A stretch of 6,793 bases of DNA from Acetofilamentum sp. (GTDB lineage: Bacteria > Bacteroidota > Bacteroidia > Bacteroidales > JAFGUD01), in assembly GCA_020722645.1 (NCBI GenBank), contig DYKL01000193.1, forward strand, positions 1 to 6,793. Reading direction: 5' to 3'. This document shows, in pieces, positions 1 to 6,675 of the stretch. The stretch's first letter is position 1. The number at the start of each line of letters is the position of its first letter. A model generated the notes under the pieces. That model saw nothing but the letters and a program-made list of their open reading frames with translations. It made no database searches and had not been told where the DNA came from. The translations under genes were made by a program, and so were the position numbers.

Positions 1-1
1 A

Positions 2-187
2 CTTTATGCCAAAAATGTCAAATTTTACCAACAATTTTTCATAAAAGAGCCAAAGTTTTCAGTCAATGATTTGTTAATGTTTTTGAAAGAAATTAAAAAA
101 GTAAAAATCAATAATGGTTGGCATAATGTTGAAATAACTAAAAAATATCAGGATTTAATCAAGCTTCTGGACATAACTATTACGTAA
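2..187 (+). CDS. C-terminal 61 residues of an unrecognised protein (5' end outside window)
   Basis: One plus-strand frame is open from base 2 to a TAA at 185-187, while the other two forward frames hit stops within the first 70 bases. The 61 visible residues are rich in Lys, Phe, Ile and Asn. They include a charged amphipathic stretch (NDLLMFLKEIKKVK) and a WHNVEITKKYQDLIKLL tail, which reads like a soluble, probably helical C-terminus. No signal peptide, membrane segment or family motif is visible, and I do not recognise the family. A hairpin followed by six T (194-231) begins seven bases after the stop and could be its terminator, which supports a real gene end here. It could still be a chance open frame, but the composition resembles that of the neighbouring genes. 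Confidence 0.55.
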   Translation, partial: LYAKNVKFYQQFFIKEPKFSVNDLLMFLKEIKKVKINNGWHNVEITKKYQDLIKLLDITIT

Positions 188-193
188 AATAAG

Positions 194-231
194 GAAAAGT
201 TACGGATTAAACCCTAACTCTTCAGTTTTTT
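194..231 (+). terminator. Possible terminator hairpin of the left-edge gene; also a repeat unit
   Basis: GAAAAGTTA (194-202) pairs with TAACTCTTC (215-223) with one A-C mismatch, around a 12-base loop CGGATTAAACCC. Two bases later comes a run of six T (226-231). The position just after the TAA at 185-187 fits a rho-independent terminator, though the stem is A/T-rich and the loop is large, so termination may be weak. The first half of the same sequence recurs at 385-402, so the hairpin may instead be a dispersed repeat that happens to sit here. Confidence 0.4.
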
Positions 232-402
232 AGAGAATAGTATTACATTTATAACAGATACACAGTTATTTAATCATTGTTTTGCACAAAAACAAGTATT
301 ACGTAAATAGACAATTTGATTTTAGAATAATTATTTATAAACTGCTGATTATGTGAATATTGTAAAAACCAATTACCCAAAAGTGAAGAGTTACGGATTA
401 AA
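194..402 (+). repeat. Pair of 18-base direct repeats, one forming a full hairpin
   Basis: GAAAAGTTACGGATTAAA (194-211) and GAAGAGTTACGGATTAAA (385-402) match at 17 of 18 bases. The first copy continues into CCCTAACTCTTC, which closes a hairpin with its own 5' arm; the second copy stops at the half-way point. The 5' arm of the second copy, TGAAGAGTTA (384-393), is an exact inverted match to TAACTCTTCA (215-224). A shorter direct repeat, TATTACGTAAA, lies at 178-188 and 297-307. The pattern is seen directly. That it is a dispersed hairpin element or the remnant of a small mobile element is inference. Confidence 0.5.
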
Positions 403-452
403 TTGCTTTACTATTTGAATATAAACAACTTTTTTGTTTCCGAATTACAAAG

Positions 453-483
453 AAAAAAAATCCGCTGATTTAGCGGATTTTTT
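453..483 (-). terminator. Rho-independent terminator of the lipoprotein gene (bidirectional)
   Basis: TCCGCT (461-466) pairs perfectly with AGCGGA (472-477) around a 5-base loop GATTT. An A run (453-460) lies on one side and a T run (478-483) on the other, which extends the stem with A-T pairs. Read on the minus strand it is a G/C-rich stem followed by eight U, lying 18 bases past the stop codon at 502-504. By symmetry it could also stop plus-strand transcripts coming from the left. Confidence 0.85.
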
Positions 484-501
484 ATTTTCAGCTTTTAAAA
501 T

Positions 502-1416
502 TTATAAAACCAATCCTTTGGTAATATTTCCTTGCGAAACAACTTCTTCTGTCGTTTCACCTGCAAATTCTGTTTCTACCCATACTCTTCCGGCTTCATT
601 GTCAACTTTTAAAACAGTAGCTTCCTGATATGAACCTATATAAGGAATTTGAATGATATCACCGGCTTTAACTTCCATTTTAACAGGAATTGCAGTGCAT
701 TTTGATTTTTCCAATACTTGAATCTTACCAGCCCAGCCCATTGCAAGAACCTTTTCGCCTTCTACTCTGATAACCTGCCAATGTTCTTGGTAATAATCGC
801 TTTGATATGCAATAGATGTTCCGGGTTGCCATTCAGAAGTTATTTTTACAAAAGAATTTGCTTCTAATTCTTCTATCATTTGTCCGATTGGAACTCCTTC
901 GCCGTTAGTTGCAGAATTGTCATACTCTATGTCCAAATATTTAACTTTAGGACGAGAAGCATCAGAGTCATCAACAACAATACCTCTTTCCATTCCTGAG
1001 CCTGATTGCCACCATGTTAATACAACATCTCCTTTTTTAACTTGTTGATTGGCAGGAATAGGAATAATTAAAGAATTAGGAATCATATATTCTGTGCCTA
1101 CTTGCGATACTTTCGATTCTTTATCGCCGACTTCAATCATTTTTGAAGAATAAAAAATAAAAGTCGAAGTTGGATCTTCCCAAGCATCTTCAATAAAGGC
1201 ATAAGAAGGAGTCAAAACATACTCTCCGTTTTTTGCGGTTGTCCCCACTACAGGAAAATCATAAGGTATTTGTCCGGGTTGAGGGACGTCAGAAACTTCT
1301 TCTGTTTTGGTAGTATCGGTTTCATTTTCATCAGTTTTTTCATTTTTACAGGAGTAAAAGAAAATATTTGAAAAAAAGAAAACTACAAGACCGATTGTAA
1401 GAAAAATTTTTTTCAT
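502..1416 (-). CDS. Predicted lipoprotein with tandem beta-rich (SH3/Tudor-like) repeats, unknown function
   Basis: This 304-residue protein starts with MKKIF, a hydrophobic stretch (residues 4-20) and a relaxed lipobox FYSC with Cys23, so it is probably lipidated after export. An acidic/polar linker follows (about 24-50). A charged stretch right after the lipidation cysteine (CKNEKTDE) resembles the export signals that place Bacteroidota lipoproteins on the cell surface, which is an inference here. From about residue 64 the chain looks like four beta-rich units (about 64-121, 126-187, 188-245, 249-300). The second and fourth are alignable: VKKGDVVLTWW (126-136) against VKAGDIIQIPY (249-259), each followed by a V(V/L)xxD turn and a (V/W)(K/V) strand. 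Small beta-barrels of SH3 or Tudor type are the best guess for fold. I recognise no enzyme motif. The start ATG has no Shine-Dalgarno. The gene lies 61 bases after ppdK but behind that gene's terminator, and no clear promoter of its own was found. Confidence 0.85.
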   Translation of the reverse strand: MKKIFLTIGLVVFFFSNIFFYSCKNEKTDENETDTTKTEEVSDVPQPGQIPYDFPVVGTTAKNGEYVLTPSYAFIEDAWEDPTSTFIFYSSKMIEVGDKESKVSQVGTEYMIPNSLIIPIPANQQVKKGDVVLTWWQSGSGMERGIVVDDSDASRPKVKYLDIEYDNSATNGEGVPIGQMIEELEANSFVKITSEWQPGTSIAYQSDYYQEHWQVIRVEGEKVLAMGWAGKIQVLEKSKCTAIPVKMEVKAGDIIQIPYIGSYQEATVLKVDNEAGRVWVETEFAGETTEEVVSQGNITKGLVL

Positions 1417-1440
1417 AATTCTGTTTTTTTAGTTTATAAA

Positions 1441-1470
1441 TAAAAAAAGGCAGACCTTTAAATCTGCCTT
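1441..1470 (-). terminator. Rho-independent terminator of ppdK
   Basis: AAGGCAGA (1447-1454) and TCTGCCTT (1463-1470) form a perfect 8-base stem around an 8-base loop. On the minus strand the stem is followed by a U run (complement of the A run 1442-1448). It begins 7 bases past the ppdK stop codon (1478-1480) and lies just ahead of the lipoprotein start (1416), so it should largely separate the two genes transcriptionally. Confidence 0.85.
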
Positions 1471-1477
1471 ATAAATA

Positions 1478-4198
1478 TTAATTTTTGATTGCAGCTTGTG
1501 CAGCAGCTAATCTTGCAATAGGAACTCTAAAAGGAGAACAGCTTACATAAGTTAAGCCGATTTTGTGACAAAATTCAACAGAATTTGGTTCTCCACCGTG
1601 TTCGCCGCATATACCCAACTTAATTTCAGGACGGGTTTTTCGACCTCTTTCGCAGGCAATTTTCATTAATTCGCCTACAGTATCCTGGTCAATTTGTTGG
1701 AACGGGTCAACGGGTAATATCTTTTTATTCAGATAATCACCCATAAATCCGCTAACATCATCTCTTGAGAACCCGAAAGTCATTTGAGTTAAATCGTTTG
1801 TTCCGAATGAGAAGAACTGAGCGTATTTGGCTATTTTATCAGCAGCAAGTGCAGCTCTTGGTATTTCTATCATTGTACCAATCATGTGAGGAATTTCTTT
1901 CATTCCGTATTTTGCACAAACTTCAGGATATACTTTATTGAAAATTTCATACTGATGTTCTAACTCAGTTTCTACACAAGTAACAGGAATCATAATTTCG
2001 GGAAAAACATTTTTGCCTTCTTTTAATAATTCTGCTGTAGCTTCAAAAATAGCACGGATTTGCATTTCAGTAATTTCAGGATAAGTTATCCCCAAACGAA
2101 CACCGCGGTGTCCCATCATTGGATTAACTTCGTGAAGTTTATCAGCTCTTTCGTGGAATTGTTCCATTGTAATATTAAGAGCTTTTGCGAGTTTTTCACG
2201 TTCATCTTGTCTTTCAGGCACGAATTCATGCAAAGGCGGGTCAAGTGTACGGAATGTTACAGGAAATCCGTCCATAGCAGCTAACGTAGCTTTTACATCT
2301 TTTTTAACATAAGGGAATAATTCATCTAATGCAGCACGTCTTTCTGCTTCGGTAGTAGAAATAATCATTTTACGAAGCCTGAATAAAGGTTCTTCGCTTC
2401 CTTTTCCGTAAAACATGTGTTCTGTACGGAACAAACCAATACCTTCTGCACCGAATGAGCGAGCTTTTGTAGCATCTTCGGGAGTATCAGCATTTGTTCT
2501 TACTTTCAAACGTCTATATTTATCAACAATTTTCATAAATTTTATGAAATTTTCATTTTCAGTGGCGTTAATTGTGTCAAGCTGACCTTGGTAAACTTTA
2601 CCTTTTGTTCCGTTTAAAGAAATTAAATCACCTTCTTTAAGTGAAAGAGAACCAAAATTAACAGTACGAGTGGACATATCAATTTTAATATCGGCAGCAC
2701 CAACAATGCAACATTTACCCCAACCTCTTGCAACAAGAGCAGCGTGAGAAGTCATACCGCCACGGGCAGTTAAAACAGCCTGTGCAGCTCTCATACCTTC
2801 GATATCTTCGGGATTTGTTTCTTCTCTTACTAAAATCACTTTTATTTTAGGGTCTTTTTTAACAGCTTCAACAGCATCATTTGCAGTAAGTACAATTTTT
2901 CCGAAGGCACCACCGGGTCCGGCAGGTAAGCCTTTACATAAAACAGTAGCTTTTGCTTCAGCTTTTGGGTCTAAAAGAGGAAATAAAAGTTCTTCAAGTT
3001 GTGCGGGTTGAACTCTTAAAACGGCAGTTTTTTCATCAATTAGACCTTGTTCAAGCATATCCAAAGCCATTTTAACAGCAGCAGTACCGTTTCTTTTACC
3101 TACACGGCATTGTAACATGTATAGTTTTTGTTCCTGAATTGTAAATTCAATGTCAAGCATATCATGGTAATGATGTTCCAGTTTTTTCTGGATTGTATCT
3201 AGTTGTGCATATACTTCGGGCATTGCAGTTTCGAGTGAATGTAAATGTTTGTTGTGGTCAGTTTTACCAACTTCATTAATTGGGTTTGGTGTACGAATAC
3301 CTGCAACAACATCTTCGCCTTGTGCATTAACAAGCCATTCACCATAGAAATAGTTATCACCGGTTGCAGGATTACGGGTAAAGGCAACGCCGGTTGCAGA
3401 TGAATCACCCATATTTCCGAATACCATTGATTGAACGTTTACAGCAGTTCCCCAGTTATCAGGAATTCCTTCAATTCTTCTGTAAGCAATAGCACGTTTT
3501 CCCATCCAACTTTGGAAAACAGCACCAATAGCTCCCCATAATTGTTCCATTGCATCTTCGGGAAAGGGTTTACCTAAAACTTCTTTTACTTTGTTTTTGT
3601 ATATAACGATAAGTTCTTTTAAATCATCGGTAGTAAGTTCTGTATCAAATTTATAACCTTTTTCGTGTTTCATTTTTTCCATTTCGTGTTCAAGTTGAAC
3701 TCTGACACCTTTACCTTCTGCTGGTTCAATACCGGCAGCTTTTTCCATAACAACATCAGAGTACATTTGTATAAGACGGCGTTGGCTGTCATAAACAAAA
3801 CGAGGATTTCCCGTTTTTTTAATTAAACCTTCACGTGTTACATCATTTAAACCAACGTTTAAAACTGTTTCCATCATGCCGGGCATAGAAGCTCTTGCAC
3901 CTGAACGAACAGACACTAAAAGAGGATTATCTTTATCTCCGAAAATCATACCCATTTCGGCTTCGGTTTTTTTCAATGCTTCCAGAACCTGAGCTTCAAG
4001 TTCTTTTGGATAATTACGATTATTGTCGTAATAGGCTGTACAAACTTCGGTAGTTAATGTAAAACCGGTAGGAACAGGTAATCCGATATTTGCCATTTCA
4101 GCAAGATTAGCACCTTTTCCGCCAAGTTCATTTTTCATTTTGGCATCGCCCTCTGCTTTTCCGTTTCCAAAGAAGTAAACGTACTTTTTAGTTTCCAT
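1478..4198 (-). CDS. ppdK: Pyruvate, phosphate dikinase (PPDK)
   Basis: PPDK interconverts pyruvate + ATP + phosphate and phosphoenolpyruvate + AMP + pyrophosphate in the cytoplasm, serving either gluconeogenesis or PPi-saving glycolysis. The 906-residue protein is full length for the family. The N-terminal ATP-grasp domain shows GGKGANLAEM (26-35), VRSGARASMPGMMETVLN (97-114) and DIEF (349-352). The phosphohistidine domain has GGMTSHAALVARG (480-492) with catalytic His485; Thr483 corresponds to the residue targeted by PPDK regulatory proteins. The C-terminal PEP/pyruvate barrel has RTEHMF (591-596), FRTLDPPLHEF (649-659), IEIPRAAL (777-784), FGTNDLTQMTFGFSRDD (798-814) and the catalytic Cys864 in GICGEHGG. 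The segment QCRVGKRN (363-370) differs from the QTRNGKRT I recall as usual. The start at 4198 (METKKYVYFF) is chosen because family similarity begins there; an in-frame ATG at 4315 would add 39 Lys/Phe-rich residues spanning the likely promoter. No regulatory-protein gene is in the window. Confidence 0.97.
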   Translation of the reverse strand: METKKYVYFFGNGKAEGDAKMKNELGGKGANLAEMANIGLPVPTGFTLTTEVCTAYYDNNRNYPKELEAQVLEALKKTEAEMGMIFGDKDNPLLVSVRSGARASMPGMMETVLNVGLNDVTREGLIKKTGNPRFVYDSQRRLIQMYSDVVMEKAAGIEPAEGKGVRVQLEHEMEKMKHEKGYKFDTELTTDDLKELIVIYKNKVKEVLGKPFPEDAMEQLWGAIGAVFQSWMGKRAIAYRRIEGIPDNWGTAVNVQSMVFGNMGDSSATGVAFTRNPATGDNYFYGEWLVNAQGEDVVAGIRTPNPINEVGKTDHNKHLHSLETAMPEVYAQLDTIQKKLEHHYHDMLDIEFTIQEQKLYMLQCRVGKRNGTAAVKMALDMLEQGLIDEKTAVLRVQPAQLEELLFPLLDPKAEAKATVLCKGLPAGPGGAFGKIVLTANDAVEAVKKDPKIKVILVREETNPEDIEGMRAAQAVLTARGGMTSHAALVARGWGKCCIVGAADIKIDMSTRTVNFGSLSLKEGDLISLNGTKGKVYQGQLDTINATENENFIKFMKIVDKYRRLKVRTNADTPEDATKARSFGAEGIGLFRTEHMFYGKGSEEPLFRLRKMIISTTEAERRAALDELFPYVKKDVKATLAAMDGFPVTFRTLDPPLHEFVPERQDEREKLAKALNITMEQFHERADKLHEVNPMMGHRGVRLGITYPEITEMQIRAIFEATAELLKEGKNVFPEIMIPVTCVETELEHQYEIFNKVYPEVCAKYGMKEIPHMIGTMIEIPRAALAADKIAKYAQFFSFGTNDLTQMTFGFSRDDVSGFMGDYLNKKILPVDPFQQIDQDTVGELMKIACERGRKTRPEIKLGICGEHGGEPNSVEFCHKIGLTYVSCSPFRVPIARLAAAQAAIKN

Positions 4199-4249
4199 AA
4201 TATATTTTTTTTTGTTAATTAGATTAAATTTTTCAAAAAATTGCAACGT

Positions 4250-4257
4250 CAAAGATA
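4250..4257 (-). promoter_or_regulatory. Candidate -7 box of the ppdK promoter
   Basis: On the minus strand these bases read TATCTTTG, an exact match to the Bacteroidota sigma-factor -7 consensus TAnnTTTG, 51 bases upstream of the ATG at 4198. Directly upstream is an A-tract (ten T on the plus strand, 4259-4268). The -33 region reads TTTA rather than the consensus TTTG, so only the -7 box is a good match. Transcription would begin near 4240-4246, inside the 39-codon N-terminal extension, which argues for the shorter protein. Confidence 0.5.
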
Positions 4258-4337
4258 GTTTTTTTTTTATTAGAATAAATTTTTTTTCGTAAAAATATAC
4301 AGAAAATGGTTGCATTTGAGAATTGTTTTTATTTTAG

Positions 4338-5048
4338 TCAGAATAAAAGGCTTACAATTTTTTTTATTATAGGAAAATCAACAATTATCAAGGTAATTAA
4401 AATTAAATATGCAATAATTCCGGGATATTTTTCTTTTTGATTAAATCCTAAATCCAATGCAGTTCCAAAAGATTTTTTTAATCCGAAATGTCGGCTGATA
4501 ATCTCTTTAAAACTACGTTTTTTTGAAGCGGGTGTTGGATTTAAAAGTTTCACGGAATATATTTCATCAAGCAATAAATGACTGAAATAACCCATACTTA
4601 CGGCAACTGCAATGCTGAATTTTTCGAGTACCGGTAAATTTATACTCCAAGCAACTAATAAAGTCAGAAAAAACACAACAAGTAAAGCAGGAACAGAATG
4701 GAAAATACCTCTGTGTGTTGTATATTTATTAAAAATATTACACAAAATTATTCTTACAAAAAAGAATGAAGCAAGAGGCATAAAAATCCGCCAGTACAGA
4801 CTTAAACCATTATCGTGCAGATAATAGATAGTCAAAGCAGCAGAAATGTATGCATAAAACTCAAAAATAATCTGCACTGGATGACCTGAATCGCTGTCCA
4901 TATCCGGTAGAAAAGAACCGAAAACAGTTGCAAAATACAATAAAACCGCCATATACATTGTTTGTACCCAGTCAGACAAATATGCAGTTATAGCAACGGC
5001 AAAACCTGTTAGTGAACCAAAAGTCAAATGGGTTTTAAAATCAGCCAT
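4338..5048 (-). CDS. YdjM/DUF457-type membrane-bound predicted metal-dependent hydrolase
   Basis: This 236-residue integral membrane protein carries the conserved polar residues of the YdjM family (annotated in databases as LexA-regulated, membrane-bound metal-dependent hydrolase). They are His7 in FKTHLTFG, LPDMDSDSGHP (47-57), THRGIFHSVP (111-120) and GYFSHLLLDEIYSVK (153-167). The His and Asp residues are thought to bind metal; the substrate is not known to me. About six to seven hydrophobic segments are visible (roughly 11-24, 32-46, 60-76, 86-104, 119-136, 143-160, 210-226). A basic loop at 175-193 is followed by SFGTALDLG (193-201), a tail often seen in this family. Start and length fit the family. 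The gene is 139 bases upstream of ppdK, without a strong terminator between them. No LexA-like operator was recognised ahead of it. Confidence 0.85.
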   Translation of the reverse strand: MADFKTHLTFGSLTGFAVAITAYLSDWVQTMYMAVLLYFATVFGSFLPDMDSDSGHPVQIIFEFYAYISAALTIYYLHDNGLSLYWRIFMPLASFFFVRIILCNIFNKYTTHRGIFHSVPALLVVFFLTLLVAWSINLPVLEKFSIAVAVSMGYFSHLLLDEIYSVKLLNPTPASKKRSFKEIISRHFGLKKSFGTALDLGFNQKEKYPGIIAYLILITLIIVDFPIIKKIVSLLF

Positions 5049-5152
5049 AAATGTGTGTAGTTTTGATTTGTGTTCCGCTAAATTAAAAAAAATATATTGA
5101 AAATATTACGATATAATTTAATTTTGCTGAAATTTTCGACAAATATATAATA
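5049..5152. promoter_or_regulatory. Divergent intergenic region between the hydrolase and glycosyltransferase genes
   Basis: This 104-base, strongly A/T-rich spacer separates two outward-facing genes, so it should hold both promoters. The plus-strand promoter is well supported (5097-5126). For the minus strand the best match is TATATTTG (5147-5140), exact to TAnnTTTG, but it has no matching -33 element and would give a leader of about 85 bases, so it is only a weak candidate. Confidence 0.5.
5097..5126 (+). promoter_or_regulatory. Bacteroidota-type promoter of the glycosyltransferase gene
   Basis: TTG (5097-5099), a 19-base spacer and TAATTTTG (5119-5126) match the Bacteroidota -33/-7 pattern TTTG - 19 to 21 bases - TAnnTTTG; only the first T of the -33 box is missing. 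Predicted transcription start is near 5130-5134, giving a leader of about 20 bases before the ATG at 5153. Confidence 0.65.
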
Positions 5153-6559
5153 ATGTTAAATAAAAATACATATATTTTTGTTTTTATTTTGGCTTTGTTC
5201 TTTATAATTATAAGCCCACATTGGTTATCAGAAGGAATGTTTCTTGATGGATTGATTTATGCATCTATTTCAAGAAATTTTTCGCTATCTGAAAACGGAA
5301 TGTGGGATTTTTCATACACTTTATTTGCGGACAAAGATTTCACGAGCCAACCACCATTGGTTTTCTGGATTTTAGGTTTTCTTTATTGTGTTTTTGGAGA
5401 CAGTATTTATGTCGAAAAAGTTTTTTCTGTACTAACTTATTTAATTTCAGGATATTCAATAGTAATTTTATGGAATCTGGCTACTGATAAGCAACACAAA
5501 GAATTTTCGTGGATTCCGTTATTATTTTATTTAAGTTTTCCGGTTGTATCTTGGGCGTCTGTTAACAATCTATTAGAAAACTTAATGACATCTTTTTTAC
5601 TTTTATCTCTGGTTTTTATTGTTAAAAGCATAGAAAAAAAGAAAATTTTGCACATCTCAATCGCATCATTTTCCTTATTTTTAGCTGTTTTATGCAAAGG
5701 TATTCCGGCTTTGTTTATTTCTACATCATTTTTTTGGATTTGGGTTTTATCTGGAAAAATAAAATTCAAAACAATGGTCTTTAGTTCTTCTTTACTTTTA
5801 TTTTTTCTGATTTGTTTTTCACTTTTAATGATTTTCAGTAATGATGAAGCCTTAAGTTATTTTTCATCTTACTTTGAAAAACAATTTAAAGTAAGCATAA
5901 ATCAAACTTATTACGAAACAAACAGGTGGTACATATTAATTAAATTTTTCGAGCAAATTATGATAGCTTTATCATCCATTGTAATTTTATTAGTAATATT
6001 CAGAAAAAAAGTCAACAATTTGTTTAAAAATGAAGTTTTCAGAGAATCAGTTGTTTATTTTTTGATAGGTTTATCAGGTATTTTGCCTTATTTACTCATT
6101 TACAAACAAAGAACTTTTTATTTAACACCTTCTATGCCTTTTATAGCTTTAAGTTTCGGGTTATTTTCATTAAATATTATAAAAAAAATTGAATTAATCT
6201 ATTTAAAAAAGAAGCTTCATAAAGTATTAAAATATATATCAGTTTTATTTTTAATGTCAGCTGTTATTCTTAACATTCATTTTTCACAAAAAATCGGAAG
6301 AGATAAAGAAATTATCGAAGATGTAAACAAAATAGCATCAATTATCGGCGAAAAGTCATCTTTAACCATTGACAAAAAAATATTTACAAGTTGGTCTTTA
6401 CACGCATATTTTATGAGATTGCACAGAATAAGCATTTCTGACCAAAAAGAATTTGATTACCTTATTACATATAAACAAGATACGTGTAAAAATGAAAAAT
6501 ACCAAAAGTTAGATGTTAATCTGAATAACTTTTTTATATACAAAAAAACATCTCTGTAA
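5153..6559 (+). CDS. GT-C membrane glycosyltransferase, ArnT/PMT-like (GT39/GT83 type)
   Basis: This 468-residue protein has about eleven predicted membrane segments (first at 7-22, last near 357-377) and a soluble C-terminal tail of about 90 residues. The first outside loop has the GT-C hallmarks: acidic Asp32 in MFLDGLIYASISRNFS (29-44), then TSQPPLVFWILGFLYCVFG (64-82), matching the xPPLxxW signature of ArnT-like enzymes. Further family-like points are NNLLENLM (138-145), LCKGIPALF (180-188) and KQRTFYLTPSMPFIALSFG (318-336), which corresponds to the K-R-YLLP-PA motif. Such enzymes move a sugar from a polyprenyl-phosphate carrier to lipid A, glycan or protein on the outer face of the inner membrane; donor and acceptor cannot be told here. 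The C-terminal tail ends with an FFIYKK strand. The reading frame is visibly more A/T-rich than ppdK, common for surface-glycan genes. It stands alone, divergent from the hydrolase gene, with no polyprenyl-phosphate glycosyltransferase partner in the window. Confidence 0.85.
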   Translation: MLNKNTYIFVFILALFFIIISPHWLSEGMFLDGLIYASISRNFSLSENGMWDFSYTLFADKDFTSQPPLVFWILGFLYCVFGDSIYVEKVFSVLTYLISGYSIVILWNLATDKQHKEFSWIPLLFYLSFPVVSWASVNNLLENLMTSFLLLSLVFIVKSIEKKKILHISIASFSLFLAVLCKGIPALFISTSFFWIWVLSGKIKFKTMVFSSSLLLFFLICFSLLMIFSNDEALSYFSSYFEKQFKVSINQTYYETNRWYILIKFFEQIMIALSSIVILLVIFRKKVNNLFKNEVFRESVVYFLIGLSGILPYLLIYKQRTFYLTPSMPFIALSFGLFSLNIIKKIELIYLKKKLHKVLKYISVLFLMSAVILNIHFSQKIGRDKEIIEDVNKIASIIGEKSSLTIDKKIFTSWSLHAYFMRLHRISISDQKEFDYLITYKQDTCKNEKYQKLDVNLNNFFIYKKTSL

Positions 6560-6562
6560 CCT

Positions 6563-6586
6563 TAAATTTTTGATAATTTATTTTTT
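6563..6586 (+). terminator. Weak possible terminator after the glycosyltransferase gene
   Basis: TAAATT (6563-6568) can pair with AATTTA (6575-6580), followed at once by six T (6581-6586), four bases past the stop codon. The stem is entirely A-T and short, so the energy is poor; position is the main support. Confidence 0.3.
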
Positions 6587-6675
6587 GAAATTGCTTGGCT
6601 TATACAGGAATTGTGTCCGTTGCTTTTTACAACGATGTTTAAAGAGTAACTCAACGGGTTATAAAGTTTGGGTAT

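Larger units (their letters stand above)
188..433. other. Gene-free stretch at the left
   Basis: Between the left-edge stop codon and the terminator region of the lipoprotein gene I see no plausible reading frame on either strand, no tRNA-like fold and no clear TAnnTTTG promoter box. It holds only the hairpin repeat (194-223), its half copy (385-402) and two copies of TATTACGTAAA. The sequence is otherwise A/T-rich and unstructured. Confidence 0.5.

Noticed and set aside
434..628. Plus-strand open frame over the terminator and the 3' end of the lipoprotein gene
   Set aside because: It runs through a strong terminator hairpin and is antisense to a well-supported gene.
2060..2284. Plus-strand open frame inside ppdK
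   Set aside because: Shadow of the ppdK coding sequence, no independent coding features.
4199..4315. N-terminal 39-residue extension of PPDK
   Set aside because: The extra residues are low-complexity Lys/Phe/Leu, have no counterpart in PPDK as I know it, and cover the likely promoter and leader.
4304..4317. AAATG-GTTG-CATTT hairpin between the hydrolase gene and ppdK
   Set aside because: A 5-base A/T-rich stem with only a weak U run downstream on the minus strand; not enough to call a terminator.
6618..6657. Short inverted repeats CGTTG/CAACG and the palindrome GAGTAACTC near 6644-6652
   Set aside because: Stems are only 4-6 bases with no poly-T tail and no convincing operator context; expected by chance at this scale.
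6560..6675. Minus-strand open stretch of about 37 codons in the right intergenic region
   Set aside because: It has no ATG, is short, lies opposite the 3' end of the glycosyltransferase and matches nothing I recognise; most likely chance.
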